Of a stretch of DNA of 64,000 nt, positions 1 through 11,058 are shown piece by piece; positions within the stretch are counted from its first letter, which is position 1, and each line of letters opens with the position of its first letter. The notes beneath the pieces are model-generated. The model was not told where the DNA came from. It was given only the letters and a program-made list of their open reading frames with translations, and ran no database searches. Location: positions 133,582,490 through 133,646,489 of the forward strand of contig OW240914.1 in the NCBI GenBank assembly GCA_933207985.1, written 5' to 3'. Source of the stretch: Pelobates cultripes. Taxonomy: Eukaryota; Chordata; Amphibia; Anura; Pelobatidae. Made by a program: the position numbers and the translations under genes.

Positions 1-89
1 GGGCTGATCCTAGAATCACAGACACCCAGGGCCGGACTAGGGATACAAAGCAGCCCTGGAAAAAAAAAAATCTATGCCAGCCCCATAAG

Positions 90-345
90 TCATTGCACCA
101 TATATGCACAGTGTGCAGCACCAACATTCAGGGCCTCCACGCTCTGGAGGCGCTGAACATTCCCCATAGAGATACATTGATTCAATGCATCTTTATGAGG
201 AGATGCTGATTGGTGTAGCATTTTGCAGCCAATCCTATGGCAAAGCATTGGATTGGCTGAGAACATCAAGCTTGATGATCTCAGCCATAGAGGCAGGGCC
301 AGTCGAGGGCAGATCAGCATGGCGTGGGGGAAAAAAGGTGAGTAA
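90..345. repeat. Dispersed repeat fragment, shared with 18.7 kb
   Basis: This stretch shares blocks with 18715-18800, including CCCCATAGAGA followed by CATTGATT and the palindromic block ATCATCAAG/CTTGATGATCTCAGCCA. The sharing shows that it belongs to a dispersed repeat family. No coding potential is seen. The family name is not known to me; I infer a non-autonomous DNA element common in frogs. Confidence 0.55.
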
Positions 346-360
346 AAACACAGTTTTTAA

Positions 361-645
361 ACACACACAGACACACACATACACCAGTTGACAGACACAG
401 ACACACACCTATACCATGACAGACACACACCCCATGACACACACATATACAATGACAGACACACACCATGACATGCACACATACAATGACAGACACACAC
501 ACACCATGACAGACACACACACACCATGACAGACACACACACACCATGACACAGACACACACACACCATCACAGACACACATACCATGACACAGACAGAC
601 ACACTATGACAGACAGACACACACACACACACTCACACTGACAGA
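361..645. repeat. CA-rich minisatellite (ACACACCATGACAG-type units)
   Basis: Degenerate tandem units of about 14-20 bases built from ACACAC and CCATGACAGACAC. The long cysteine/valine-rich frames on the minus strand are by-products of the repeat and are not genes. Confidence 0.9.
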
Positions 646-1570
646 CTGACCCACATTATTGCTACCTGTGGGCGACCGGCCAGGGGGTCGTGCAGGGCAG
701 ACAGCTGGGTGTGCTGGCGACCGCAGGTGGAGATGTCTGTGCTGGCAGCTGCAGGGTGAGCTGTGGAATCTCTGCTCTGCATGCAGCTTAATGAGAAGGG
801 GCCTGAATATAATGTCTTTTTGGGGGAATTGGGAATTTAATGGGGGGTAGGGGCCATGGCGTGGTGGGTAGGGACAGTATTGTCTTGAAACAAGGACAGT
901 ATTATGTGGGTTTGGAGCTTTGGTGAAGGATAGAGTAGTATTGGGAGGGGAGGGGTAGTATTGTGGGAATTGAGGCTTTAGTGTGAGTTTAATACGTGCA
1001 GTATTGTGGGGGGCTTTAGGTTGGTGAGGATATGAACAGTATTGTTGGGGGTTAAAACTTTAGTGGGGGAACTGGGAACATTATTGTGGGCATATAAACA
1101 CATAATGATACACACTCAAAAACACTGAGCCACACACGCACAATCTCACACACACACTCCGCCCCCAAAAAAAGTTTTTTTTTTGGGGTTTGTTTTGCCA
1201 CTCTCCGCTCTTTTTTGGAGAACTGTAGTGGATCCACAGTCCCCTGGTGTCCAGTGTGGGCTGCTGCCACGCACCTCTGAGGGAGCTCCGATCCATATGA
1301 GCACTCCCTGTCTAGCTTCCTGTATAGCTCCCTTGATTTATTAATGAACTGCAGAGTGCTAAAAATTCATAGCAGTAGACTTGATACGTTTTGTGCTATT
1401 CTTAATACTGTCTTATACACTTATGATAACTGGTTGACTAATGAAAATGAAGGTTTCTTATCAACAAGAAAAGCAAAATGAATGAGATAGCATAAGATAA
1501 AATATATTCACAAAATTATTATCAAAAAGCTTAATCACATAGAACAGCCACTACTGGCTGCACAATGCAT
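646..1570. other. No gene; degenerate G/T-rich repeats
   Basis: From about 845 to 1090 there are loosely repeated units around CAGTATTGTGGG and GCTTTAGTG, which suggests a decayed minisatellite. A short CA patch lies at 1105-1160. No supported coding region. Confidence 0.5.
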
Positions 1571-1572
1571 TA

Positions 1573-3369
1573 CAGACACTCCTCACTTACCGACTGGGTT
1601 CAGTCCCTATGACCCGGTCATAGAACGAATTGGTCGGTAAGTGAGGAGTTAAGGGATTCCCTGCTCTGCTGCATTCGTCTATGTTCAGGGAAATGTCCCT
1701 GAACATAGACGAATGCAACAGAGCAGGGAATCCCTCAAATCTATGTTCGGGGAAATTTCCCCAAACAAAGATTTAAGGGATTCCCTGCTCTGGTGCACAT
1801 GTCTGTGTTCAGGGACATTTCCCCGAACATAGACGAATGCACAGGAGCAGGGAATTACTCTAATCTATGCTTGGGGAAATTTCTCCAAACATAGATTAGA
1901 GGGATTCCCTGCTCTGTTGCCTTAGTCTATGTTTGGGGAAAAAAACCTGCATATAGAAGAACGCAGCAGAGTAGGGAATCGCACTAATTCCCACGACGGT
2001 TTGCACTTACCACCCTGTGAGAGTGCTTATAAAAAAAAATGAGGAAGACAGAATGATCTATAAGATTAGACAGAAATAGGCTAAGCAAGTCATAAGAGCT
2101 TCCAAATCACACACAGAAGAGAAAATAGCACAGTCAGTAAAGAAATGGGAAAAAAATTATTTTAGATACAAAAACGAGAAAAGAAAAGTAAAACAAGGAT
2201 TAGTTAGATTAAAAACAAAAGAAGGAAGGTATGTAGAACAGGATAAAGGTCTAGCTGGCTGCCTCAATGAATATTTTGTTCAGTATTTACAAAAGAAAAT
2301 GAAGGAAAGGGGCCTCAGTTAGGAAAAAGGACAAATGAGTCATTTGTTACATGTGAGTTTACAGAGGAAGAGGGTCTATTTCAACTGTCAAAAGTAAAGA
2401 CAAATAAGTCAATGGGGCCTGATGGAATACACCCAAAGTTATTAAAAGAGCTTAGTGGTGTACTAGCAAAACCATTAACAGATTTATTTAACCAATCATT
2501 GTTAACAGGAGTAGTCCCAGAAGATTGGAAGTTAGCGAATGTTGTGCCCATTCACAAGAACGGTAGTAGGGAGGAGTTGGTCAACTATAGTATAGGCCAG
2601 CAAGCCTTACTTCAGTAGTGGGGAAAATAATGGAAACCATGTTAAAGGATAGGATTGTTCAACATCTAAAAACACATGGATTTCAAGATCAGAGACAACA
2701 TGGGTTTACTTCAGGGAGATCATGCCAAACTAATCCTATTGATTTTTTTGATTGGGTAACTAACATAATAGATCAGGGTGGTGCAGTTGACATTGCAGTA
2801 GACATTGCTTACCTAGATTTCAGTAAGGCTTTTGACACTGTTGCACATATCAATAAACTGCAATCTTTAAGTTTGGATTCCAATATTGTTGAACAGGTAA
2901 GGCAGTGGCTGAGTGACAGACAAGAGAGGGTTGTAGTCAATAGAGTATATTCGAAGCATGGGCTTGTCACCAGTGGGATACCTCAGGGATCTGTACTTGG
3001 ACCCATTCTTTTTAATATTTTTAATAATGATATTGTAGAAGGTCTTGATGGTAAGGTATGTCTTTTTGCTAATGATACTAAGATATGTAACAGGGTTGAT
3101 GTTCTAGGAGGGATAAGCCAAATGGCAAATGATTTAGGTAAACTAGAAAAATGGTCAGAGTTGTGGCAACTGACATTTAATGTGGATAAGTGCAAGATAA
3201 TGCATCTTGGACGTAAAAACCCAAGGGCAGAGTACAGAATATTTGATAGAGCCCTAACCTCAACATCTGAGGATGGTTCTTATCTGCCATTACATTCTAT
3301 GTTTCTATGTTTCTAGTCGTAAGTGCGAGCCGTTGTAAAGCAGCTAAGTCGCAAAATGAGGACCGCCTG
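1573..3369. mobile_element. TA-target non-autonomous DNA transposon (copy 1), split by a CR1 fragment
   Basis: The left end reads CAGACACTCCTCACTTACCG and the right end, read in reverse complement, starts CAGGCGGTCCTCATTTTGCG. Both are flanked by TA (1571-1572 and 3370-3371). Inside are repeated palindromic blocks with CTATGTTCGGGGAAAT and GGGATTCCCTGCTC. A second copy at 33714-34018 has the same ends, also next to TA. A TA duplication is typical of Tc1/mariner-type elements; the superfamily is inferred. About 1.29 kb of CR1 sequence (about 2030-3317) interrupts it. Confidence 0.7.
2040..3317 (+). pseudogene. CR1-type LINE reverse transcriptase fragment (copy 1)
   Basis: The best frames (2412-2618 and 2618-3316) encode CR1-clade reverse transcriptase, with the GPDGIHPKLLKEL entry motif, the palm motif LDFSKAFDTV and PQGSVLGPILFN. 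The second palm motif, normally FADD, reads FAND (codon AAT at 3071-3073), so a metal-binding aspartate is lost. A 12-base duplication doubles the residues VDIA before the first palm motif. After about 3265 the sequence jumps straight to the CR1 3' tail. The copy at 20-24 kb shows that about 560 bp is missing here. There is no ORF1 or endonuclease, so it is 5'-truncated, and it sits inside the TA-target element. Dead copy. Confidence 0.85.
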
Positions 3370-3371
3370 TA

Positions 3372-4734
3372 TAGGCAACACAACCTTTTGGCCAATAAGA
3401 GAGCATAAAATAAAGAGCAACCAAAAAACAGAATTATACGCAAGTCCATATAAACACTATTCAATGAGAAGATAGATGCATTTCATGCAGTTTTACACAG
3501 TATTTTTTGTTAATAAGACGCTCAATTTTATTCCTCTGGGAAATTCACTAAAGTGTGAATTATCATGAATTTAAAGATAATTAAAAATTTGGGGCCCAAA
3601 ATTACCAAACTGCAAAACCTTTCCAAGTCAGCTATGTTTACAGTTTACAGAAATTAAGTGTTTTTGTGCAATCAGGTGTGGACAGGGCTGCCTTTTCTTT
3701 CTCGCCCTTATGGTTGTAGTAACTGTCATCAGATGAGTTCACAATGTCATCAATCAACTTCAGTATGTGTGCTTAACAATCAGGGAAAATACTTTGTTAC
3801 AATTTAGGGATTTTTTTTTTACCCACTCAGCAATTATGAAAATAACAAAAACAATAACATGAAATATTTGTTGCTATGGCAGCTAATAACACAACAGGAC
3901 ACACTTGAAAACGAGAGAAATCTCAATGTATCTTTCCTGGTAAAATATTTTATAAATAAATAAATGTAATGCTGAATAGAAGCCACATGAGTAGTTTGTT
4001 TAAATTCTACAACCTGTACATATATGGCATAAAAGTTTACATTTAGCACACTGAGGGGGATATTTCCAGGACACCTTCATTAAACTGGTTATGGTGTCTG
4101 GAGTCTCCGACTCCATCTTTCTGTTCCATGTTAAAGCATTTTCACATGGATTAATGCTAAATGAGGCCCTCAGATACCCACAGCCTGGACCCTCTTTGCC
4201 ACTAAGTCTTATGATTCTGGATTACCTTGAGTAGCGATTGGTAGTGAAGTAGTGAAAGGGTGAAAGCATAGCACTCCGTCACAAGCATACTCCCAGCAGG
4301 GTAGGGGGGTGGGGGGAGGGGATGGGCCACAGCTGTCTGTAACACCTTCATTCAATACCCTTTAAAAACGGTTTAACAGGTTTTGTAACTAATTAAATTA
4401 GGTGATATAGTTATGGTGTCCAAAATGTCCCTTTAAATTATACTTAATTTACACAAATATGTGTAATATATATAACACATATATATAGGCTAACACAGAG
4501 GTGTTCAACACAATGAAACTATAACTCATGTTTTTGTTTAGCAATTTAAATACGCTATGAAGTTGATTTTCCTTAGTTCTTAATACCTATTTATCTCCTA
4601 AAAGCATTTTCCCACCACCATAATCTATAACTTGTTATATTCCCTTTGGAAAATGAAGAATAAAATAAAAACTCTACATTTCAACTTTCCTATGTGACAC
4701 TTTGTCATGTCACCATGTAGACCTGTCTAATAAA
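3372..4734. other. No gene; AT-rich, with one probable dispersed repeat
   Basis: The part from about 4055 to 4437 carries GGTTATGGTGTCTGGAG near one side and TTATGGTGTCC...GTCCCTTTAA near the other. This looks like a decayed TTAA-type short element, but the ends are not clear. The rest is AT-rich and shows nothing recognisable. Confidence 0.35.
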
Positions 4735-5214
4735 TTAACCCTTTAGTGACCAGACCAGGCCTGTTTTTACATTTCTGCAGTGTTTGTGTTTAGCTGTAAT
4801 TTTCCTCTTACTCATTTACTGTGCCCACACATATTATATACAGTTTTTCTCGCCATTAAATGGTCTTTCTAAAGATACCATTATTTTCATCATATCATAT
4901 ATAATATACTAAAAAATAAATTAGAAAATATGATTTTTTTTTTTAAAACACACTTTCTGATTTTAACCCCAAAAACCTGTTATGCATCTACAACGCCAAA
5001 AAACACCCATGCTAAATAGTTTCTAAATTTTGTCCTGAGTTTAGAAACACACAATTTTAATATGTTCTTAGCGTCTTTTTGCAAGTTATAGGGCTATAAG
5101 TACAAGTAGGACATTTCTGTTTCAAAATAAATAAAACTATTTATCAATAGTGACATTGTAACACTGTTATCTGTCAGAAATCTCTGAATCACACCTCACA
5201 TGTACATATTTTTT

Positions 5215-5430
5215 AAAGTAGACAACCTAGGGTATTCAATATGGGGTCCAGTCTTTTTTAGTAACCAATTAGTCACAAACACTGGCCAAAGTTATCATTT
5301 ATATTTGTTTGTGTGTTAAAAATGCAAAAAACTATTATGAATGCTAAATTTGGCCAGTGTTTGTGACTAAGTGGCTACTTAAAAAGGATGCACATTACCC
5401 CATTTGCAATACTTTGGGTTGTCTTCTTTT
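5215..5430. repeat. Imperfect palindrome 1 inside TTAA element A
   Basis: Arms of about 85 bases face each other around a centre near 5320. Both arms contain TAGTCACAAACACTGGCC (or its complement), the AGTCTTTTTTAGTA-type block and the ATGGGGT block. The matching palindrome in copy B is interrupted by the element at 30416-31263. Confidence 0.8.
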
Positions 5431-5577
5431 GCAAATGGTATGCCATCATGGGGGTAATTCTCATTCCTGGGCTACCATACGCTCTCAAAGGCAACATAGC
5501 CAATCTGACAAATTTTAATGTTATTAAAACGGAAAATCAAGCCTTATATTTGATATGGTAACTTTCAAAAACACTAT

Positions 5578-5826
5578 AAAACCTGTACATGGGGTGTACT
5601 GTTATACTCAGGAGACTCTGCTGAACACAAATATTAGTGTTTCAAAACAGTAAAACGTATCACAACAATGACATAATCAGTGAAAGTGCAGTTTGTGTGT
5701 GAAAAATGCAAAATCACTTTCACTGACAATATCATATCTGTGGTATGTGTTACTGTTTTGAAACACTAATATTTGTGCTCAGCAAAGTCTCCCGTGTAAA
5801 ACAGTATCCCCTATGTACAGGTTTTA
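5578..5826. repeat. Imperfect palindrome 2 inside TTAA element A
   Basis: Arms of about 120 bases each carry AACCTGTACAT, GAACACAAATATTAGTG and TTTCAAAACAGTAA or their complements. The centre lies near 5703. The corresponding palindrome is present in copy B at about 29920-30180. Confidence 0.8.
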
Positions 5827-5973
5827 GGGTGTCATGGAAAGTTACAGGGTTAAATATAGTGCTAGCAAATTAAATTCTCTGGACTTTCAGCCTGGGTTGT
5901 CAGGCAGGTTCCTCAAATTGCAATCAACAAATTTACTTATGTAAAAATATTACATTAATATGCACGCAGAATT

Positions 5974-6660
5974 TAAATATATATATATATATATATATAT
6001 ATTTAAATTCTGTATATTTATGAAATTATTTATGTAATGATGTATATAGATATATATATTTCGTATTATTTTTATTTATTTATATATACATAGATATATA
6101 TATATATATATCATTTCATTGTACATATATAAATATATATATATATTAATATCAAAATACAGTTAGAATAAAATTACATATATATATATATATTTTAAAT
6201 TAGTATTATTTTTAAATTGTTTTATTTATTTTTAATTAATTATTATTTATTTTTTATAATATAGATTTATATTGAAAAAAGTCTATTGTGACTGAAACGT
6301 CGACATTTTTGTATTCTGCACAATAAAGCAGTATTTATTTTGATATAAAACGAAGACTCCAGAGTGCTCTCTACTTGGATGCTATATATTGGTCAGAGAT
6401 TACTTGCACCGGAGCATGGAAAAGACCGGGAACATTGAGTGCTGGGATCTGGGGAAAAAATAAATAAATAAATAAATAAATATATATATATATATATATA
6501 TATACACATGTGTAATTTTACTTTAAGTGTATTTTTATATTAATATATGCATATATTAATAAAATATACACTTAGTATGACGTTATATATAAGGTGCATA
6601 TATATAAATATATATGTATATATATATATATACATAGTATATAGATATAATATATATATA
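5974..6660. repeat. AT microsatellite tracts in TTAA element A
   Basis: Several (TA)n runs (for example 5978-6002, 6098-6112, 6480-6504, 6610-6632) lie in the core of the element. Copy B has matching tracts at 27696-27735 and 29430-29800, so the tracts belong to the family. Confidence 0.9.
6275..6460. repeat. Short dispersed repeat with GAAACGTCGAC motif
   Basis: The block with GACTGAAACGTCGACATTT, then CACAATAAAGCAG and ACTCCAGAGTGCTCTCTACTTGG, is more complex in sequence than its AT-rich surroundings. A related layout is seen at 56060-56245 (GGCCGAAACTTTGTATC, then a TGCACTGTGTAACC block). I infer a short non-autonomous element; boundaries are uncertain. Confidence 0.4.
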
Positions 6661-6862
6661 TTTTTATTAATATATATTTTAACATTTTAAAAAAATTACC
6701 CGCAATCACCCGCTTTTTATGAGCGATCACATGGCCCACCGGGGGCCTAATTTGCAGAGAGTGAATTGTCTGGGCTGTCAGGCAGTCCCCCCAGACAGGG
6801 AGCAACACCAATCGCCGGCGTGGGAATAGCGGTGATCAGGTAAGTAATAAGGACTGCAAAGA

Positions 6863-7682
6863 CGTACTAGGTGTCACTGACACCTGTTCAGTTGAGGTTT
6901 TTGGCTTGTCCAATTATCGTCCATGAAAAAGATTCAGAAACACAATAAGAATGAACCAAAAAACATGCACAAATGGGCCAATATATATACTGCAAAATAT
7001 ATAAATAATATAAATATGATGTATATATTTTACAGTACACTCATTTTCTATTCAGTTGGTTCAGAGATCAAATGGTAAATAGCAAACAACAGAAGGAAAA
7101 GAGCAGGAGCAGTAAAAAAAAATCTATATTTAGATTTTATATATGTTTATCAAAGATATAATATAAAAGTATTTATTTTTACAGTTTCTCCTTTTTTCCC
7201 ACTACTGATCACTTCTTTTTTGATCTGTGAATAATATAAATACTTAGCAATCAATCATCTTTTTTCCCATCAATTCTCTTTATTTTTTTGGCACCATGGG
7301 CAGAACTCCAAATACTGAATCAAACAAACATGTTTGTTCAGTTATACTTCCACCTGGCGCTTCAGAGATACATAATTTGGCAGAACAGCAGATTGCCATA
7401 AATTTTGACAAATATTTTGACACAATTTTTTTGTATATTGGATATTTGTTTAAGTGTGGACAAAATGAGCAGTGACAGACGCAAGCAGCAAGTATATAGT
7501 GACAATGGGGTACATTACCTCTGATTCATTAGAAAGGCCCAATTAATAACAAATATCAGAGCTGATAGTAGAGTCATAACCATGTAACTGCTGGAAGGAT
7601 GCATATGCATATATAATACAGCACATGTAAAAGATTAATTGGCTTTTTTGGCACAAATTGACACCTAATATATATATGTATA
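6863..7682. other. No gene; AT-rich, self-complementary in places
   Basis: Blocks such as AGTAAAAAAAAATCTATATTTAG and ATAAAAGTATTTATTTTTACAG face each other. The layout resembles 14153-14825 (GGAGCAGTTAAAA near an AT core). It may be a decayed non-autonomous element. No coding sequence is supported. Confidence 0.3.
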
Positions 7683-7784
7683 TGTGCTCGGAATTTAATA
7701 CGTAATGGATAGCATCTGAAAAGGCAAAGTTGGTTGTGGTGTGCCGAAACCAACTTACGAGTGGGCCTGTAAATAAAAGAGGGC
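7683..7784 (-). repeat. Split direct repeat B2
   Basis: Carries GAATTTAATACGTAATGG and GGGCCTGTAAATAAAAGAGG in common with B1 (7923-8010), plus an extra block of about 13 bases after GTGCCGA. It would be the 3' end of the element. Confidence 0.75.
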
Positions 7785-7828
7785 CCACCAAGGAGAATGT
7801 AATGATAACAGGGTGTAGGTGGGTGGGG

Positions 7829-7917
7829 ACAATCAACTGGACCGGCAGAGGTGAGTAGGGGCTGGGAGTTTAAGTAGGGAACTTACTCCTGCCACAAATT
7901 CAGGCCTAATGGTCTTT
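7829..7917 (-). repeat. Split direct repeat A2
   Basis: Nearly identical to A1 at 10610-10698; both share ACAATCAACTGGACCGGCAG and AATTCAGGCCTAATGG. It lies between B1 and B2, with 5 bases to B1 and about 44 bases to B2. Confidence 0.8.
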
Positions 7918-7922
7918 ATACT

Positions 7923-8010
7923 TGTGCTCAGAATTTAATACGTAATGGATAGTATCTGAAAGGGCAAAGTTGGTTGTGGTGTGCCGAGTGGGCCTGTAAA
8001 TAAAAGAGGG
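7923..8010 (-). repeat. Split direct repeat B1
   Basis: Partner of B2. It lies between A2 and the recombinase, about 90 bases downstream of the recombinase frame on the minus strand. Confidence 0.75.
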
Positions 8011-8096
8011 CAAAAGAGAAGTTCGAGAAAATACACACTTTATTGCCTTTTTTACATAACCAAGTGCCTGAAAGCTTGACGAAGCTCTTTTTCTGG

Positions 8097-9399
8097 TCAT
8101 GGTATATATGTATGGTATATGGAGGATTTCCAACGACCCAGTCTCTTGATGATGTGGACCGGGGTGTTTGTGCTAGAGGCTGATGAAGCGGCTCCTATGC
8201 GGAATGAGTGCCCGGAGAATGAAGCCGTATTGTAACCCAGTTTGGATAGTAGTGTTCTGACATGTGCCGTGAATTTAGCCTTGGTGAGCGGGTGCCCTTG
8301 TAGTGATAAGAGCGGAGAGTCCGGTAAGTGCGCGTGATGGTTTGACCATAGGTGGTCTAGCACCTTGACCGGACACCAGGCATTATAGGTAGGGAAGAGA
8401 GGAATTATTGGGGGGTGTTGTGAGTGATTAGTTTTAGTTGATGGGATCGAAAGTAGGTAGTGATCCTCCACCTTAGTGAGGTGTGATGTTTTTAGGCTGT
8501 GCGTGATATCTCCTTGACAAACAACGGTGAACTCTCTGGGTCTGAGAAAACTGTAGAAAGCAAGATAAATAGCAGATTTGATCACCAGATTTGTGTTGGG
8601 ATCGAATGGGGATTCGTCTAGGAGATTGCTAAGTGATCTAAAGATAGGCCCATCTATAGGTAGTGATCCTCCACCTTAGTGAGGTGTGATGTTTTTAGGC
8701 TGTGCGTGATATCTCCTTGACAAACAACAGTGAACTCTCTGGGTCTGAGAAAACTGTAGAAAGCAAGATAAATAGCAGATTTGATCACCAGATTTGTGTT
8801 GGGATCGAATGGGGATTCGTCTAGGAGATTGCTAAGTGATCTAAAGATAGGCCCATCTATAGGTAGTCTTGTGGTGGTGAGTGGAACCGAAACCTTTAAT
8901 ATACCTTTCAAGACCTTTTTAATGGGATATGATGACAAGTAGGGGGTGTTGTTAGGAAAATTGGTGAGGCTATGGTGCTGAGTTTAATGGTGTTGTGAGA
9001 AAGTTGGTGAATGCCGTAACGAGTAAGGATGTAAGTACCTGGTAGTGTTGCTGAGTACCGGGTTAGGTAGGTTGGGCAGTTTCTTGCCTGATGGCAGTAT
9101 GACCGTATGCCTAGGTAAAAAAAATGTAGAGAATTTAACACTCCAAGGACGTAGGACCGTGAGTTTGTCGTAATGAATCGAGACAGCGTTAGGTCTTGCA
9201 TGAAAAGGTCCTGTAATGAGTAGAGAAATATATCTTGATTTGTTATACAGGTACTTGGATGAGTGTAACTGGTTTTTCTGCGTAGAAACCGGTGGAGGCC
9301 TAGAATAATTCTGGAGCTATGGAATAAACCCATAAAATATTTAATAATTAGCGAATGCTGTGACAGTATGCTATAACTAACCAATTTACACTGTGACAA
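8097..9399 (-). pseudogene. Tyrosine recombinase of the split-repeat element (broken)
   Basis: The C-terminal catalytic domain is readable at 8585-8097: the first catalytic arginine in FLRPREF, the H-x-x-R box in SGHSFRIG, and the tryptophan and tyrosines in LGRWKSSIYHTYI. All members of the usual R-H-R-W-Y set are therefore present. The frame 8938-8654 gives the preceding part, including KVLKGILK and RLPIDGPIF, common in DIRS-order recombinases. Frame 9399-8908 holds the upstream core-binding region in a shifted frame. A 203-bp tandem duplication (8455-8860) splits the catalytic domain. The first arginine motif therefore occurs twice, and since 203 is not a multiple of three the reading frame is lost. 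The enzyme would integrate circular DNA without a target duplication. Not functional as it stands. Confidence 0.8.
8455..8860. repeat. 203-bp tandem duplication within the recombinase
   Basis: The unit 8455-8657 is followed directly by 8658-8860. I see one base difference (CAACGGTG near 8524 versus CAACAGTG near 8727). Such low divergence means a recent event or an assembly error. Confidence 0.9.
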
Positions 9400-10609
9400 G
9401 TTTAGAGTGCATGTAGTATTAAGGCATGGACATGGTTGAAACCATGGTGAGTAAATACTATACCTGGGTTTGTAAATACAAGACCTTGAATTTGCTAACT
9501 TTAAGCTGAAATAAAAGAAACCGAGGCAATCTGTGGAGCCAAAGAAATGTAACAGAGGCAGGATTAATGACTGCGTAACTTTAAGGAGAAAACGTAGTAA
9601 ATTAAAATAAAAATTGAGGGGTTTTACCAGTATTACCCTAGGAGAGTGTGTTAATAATTAATATATGTATGTAGTGTTTGAACAAGGTTGGCGTGGAGTT
9701 AAAGAATTCTGCCCTTTTAGTTTGGTGTCAGGAGGAATTTATTTTAATTGATTAATGAACGTTAAACATAGTTTACTAACCACTTAGGTGTAGGAAAAAG
9801 AGCCGATTACTAAGATACAATGACTGGGGTTTTAATATTTTAAACATAGTTAACCGTAAAACACAGTTTAGGTGGTAAATGGTTGTAGTTTTAAATGGAC
9901 TTAATAACTCCTACTGACAGGTTAGTACAAACAGTTAAAAACCGAACAGAACGTGTATATTATATGAATTTGTGTGCATGAAATGCTTGTATTATTTTGA
10001 ACGGGGATCGGTAGTTTTAGCCGTACGAGGGACCTGCTTAGGTTAAGTATAATGTGCGTTCATTTAATCCCGCACAAATAGCAATAGCATGAATCAGGTA
10101 AGTATGCGAGGGGTGAACAGGATTTTACACGGATCGCTTAAAATGCCCGAACGGGTAAGTAAATAAGTACATGGTTCGTGCGTATGACCGAATGGTAAAA
10201 CAGAATTGTAACGATTAACACCAGAGTTATGCCCATATGTAGTTCGGCAGTTTAGATCGTACGAAGGCCCCATGATACGTAAGTATAGCGGGCGTTCGTC
10301 TAATATAGTGGCGCGAACGCGGAAATGCACGAACAGGTAAGTATACGTGAACTGGTAATGTGAGAGAAAAGGGAGCCTACCCCTACGTTTTTAGGCCCGA
10401 ATGGAGGGAAATAGCCGAACGCCATTTCCCTCACTATCTTACATGAGCGTGCCAGTCTCATGACCGGAAGCCAAGTACCGCGGCCGGGAAGAAGACGGGT
10501 GGCAGGGCTGCAGAAAGGACGGAGGATTCCACTGGACAACTCTTACTGCAGGAGACTGGAGCTGTTTGGCGGGAAACTCGGACCGAAGTGCTGGTTGCTA
10601 TGGAGATAG
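9400..10609. other. Upstream part of the recombinase element; no RT or Gag recognised
   Basis: No palm-domain motif such as YADD/FADD or LPQG was found in the minus-strand frames. There is a degenerate duplication: CGTACGAGGGACC...TTAAGTAT near 10022 and CGTACGAAGGCCCC...GTAAGTAT near 10259, offset about 237 bases, both followed by a GAACAGGTAAGTAT-like block. Confidence 0.55.
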
Positions 10610-10698
10610 ACAATCAACTGGACCGGCAGAGGTGAGAAGGGGCTGGGAGTTTAAGTAGGGGACTTACTCCTCCCACAAATTCAGGCCTAATGGCCTTT

Positions 10699-11058
10699 CT
10701 ACATATAAACATAAGGGTTAATACCCTAGTGAAACACAATCATGTGAAGGTGAAGAAGAATTTGTGACAGAAATAGAGTGTTTATGAACGTTAGAGCATT
10801 AGATACTGTTAATGATACTAGTAACAATTTCTGAATTTAGGTTACTTCTAGGAAAGCTTTTGTGTTTAACACTTTTATACCACAATGGAAGCTTACATTC
10901 CTGTGAGAAGTTTATAGGTTGGTTGTTTTCTTTAAAAAAAAAAAAATTAGATCACAGTCTATTCTTAAATATTCCTGCTGAATGATCCTCACTGGCAGGG
11001 TGAGGGAGAGGGATCCACAAATTTGGAGTAGAAATTTTCTACCAGATAGTGCCACCAG
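10699..11058. other. No feature recognised
   Basis: AT-rich sequence with a poly-A/T stretch at 10932-10946. Nothing coding or repetitive is supported. Confidence 0.4.

Larger units (their letters stand above)
4735..6862 (+). mobile_element. TTAA-target palindrome-rich element, copy A
   Basis: It starts TTAACCCTTTAGTGACCAG and runs collinear with the reverse complement of the element at 27334-31893, so the two are copies of one family about 2.1 kb long. Shared landmarks in order are the GTGTTTGTGTTTAGCTGTAA block, two large imperfect palindromes, an AT microsatellite core, and a GC-rich end with GGCAGTCCCCCCAGACAGGG. The last roughly 90 bases present in copy B are missing here. No transposase frame is visible. 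TTAA flanks are known for piggyBac and Kolobok elements; which superfamily applies is not decided here. Confidence 0.75.
7683..10698 (-). mobile_element. Tyrosine-recombinase element with split direct repeats, no RT seen
   Basis: Read on the minus strand the order is A1 (10698-10610), internal region with a tyrosine recombinase, B1 (8010-7923), A2 (7917-7829), B2 (7784-7683). The A blocks match each other over about 89 bases with few differences, and the B blocks match over about 88 bases apart from a 13-base insertion in B2. This A1...B1-A2-B2 layout is the split-direct-repeat arrangement known from Ngaro and PAT-type members of the DIRS order. Those elements also encode Gag and reverse transcriptase, but the 1.2 kb between A1 and the recombinase shows neither. 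I infer an internally deleted or non-autonomous derivative. A Crypton is less likely because Cryptons lack split repeats. Confidence 0.7.

Noticed and set aside
314..632. Minus-strand frames rich in Cys, Val and His
   Set aside because: They are translations of the CA minisatellite and show no codon structure.
7683..10698. Crypton (recombinase-only DNA transposon)
   Set aside because: The split direct repeats A1...B1-A2-B2 fit DIRS-order retroelements rather than Cryptons.
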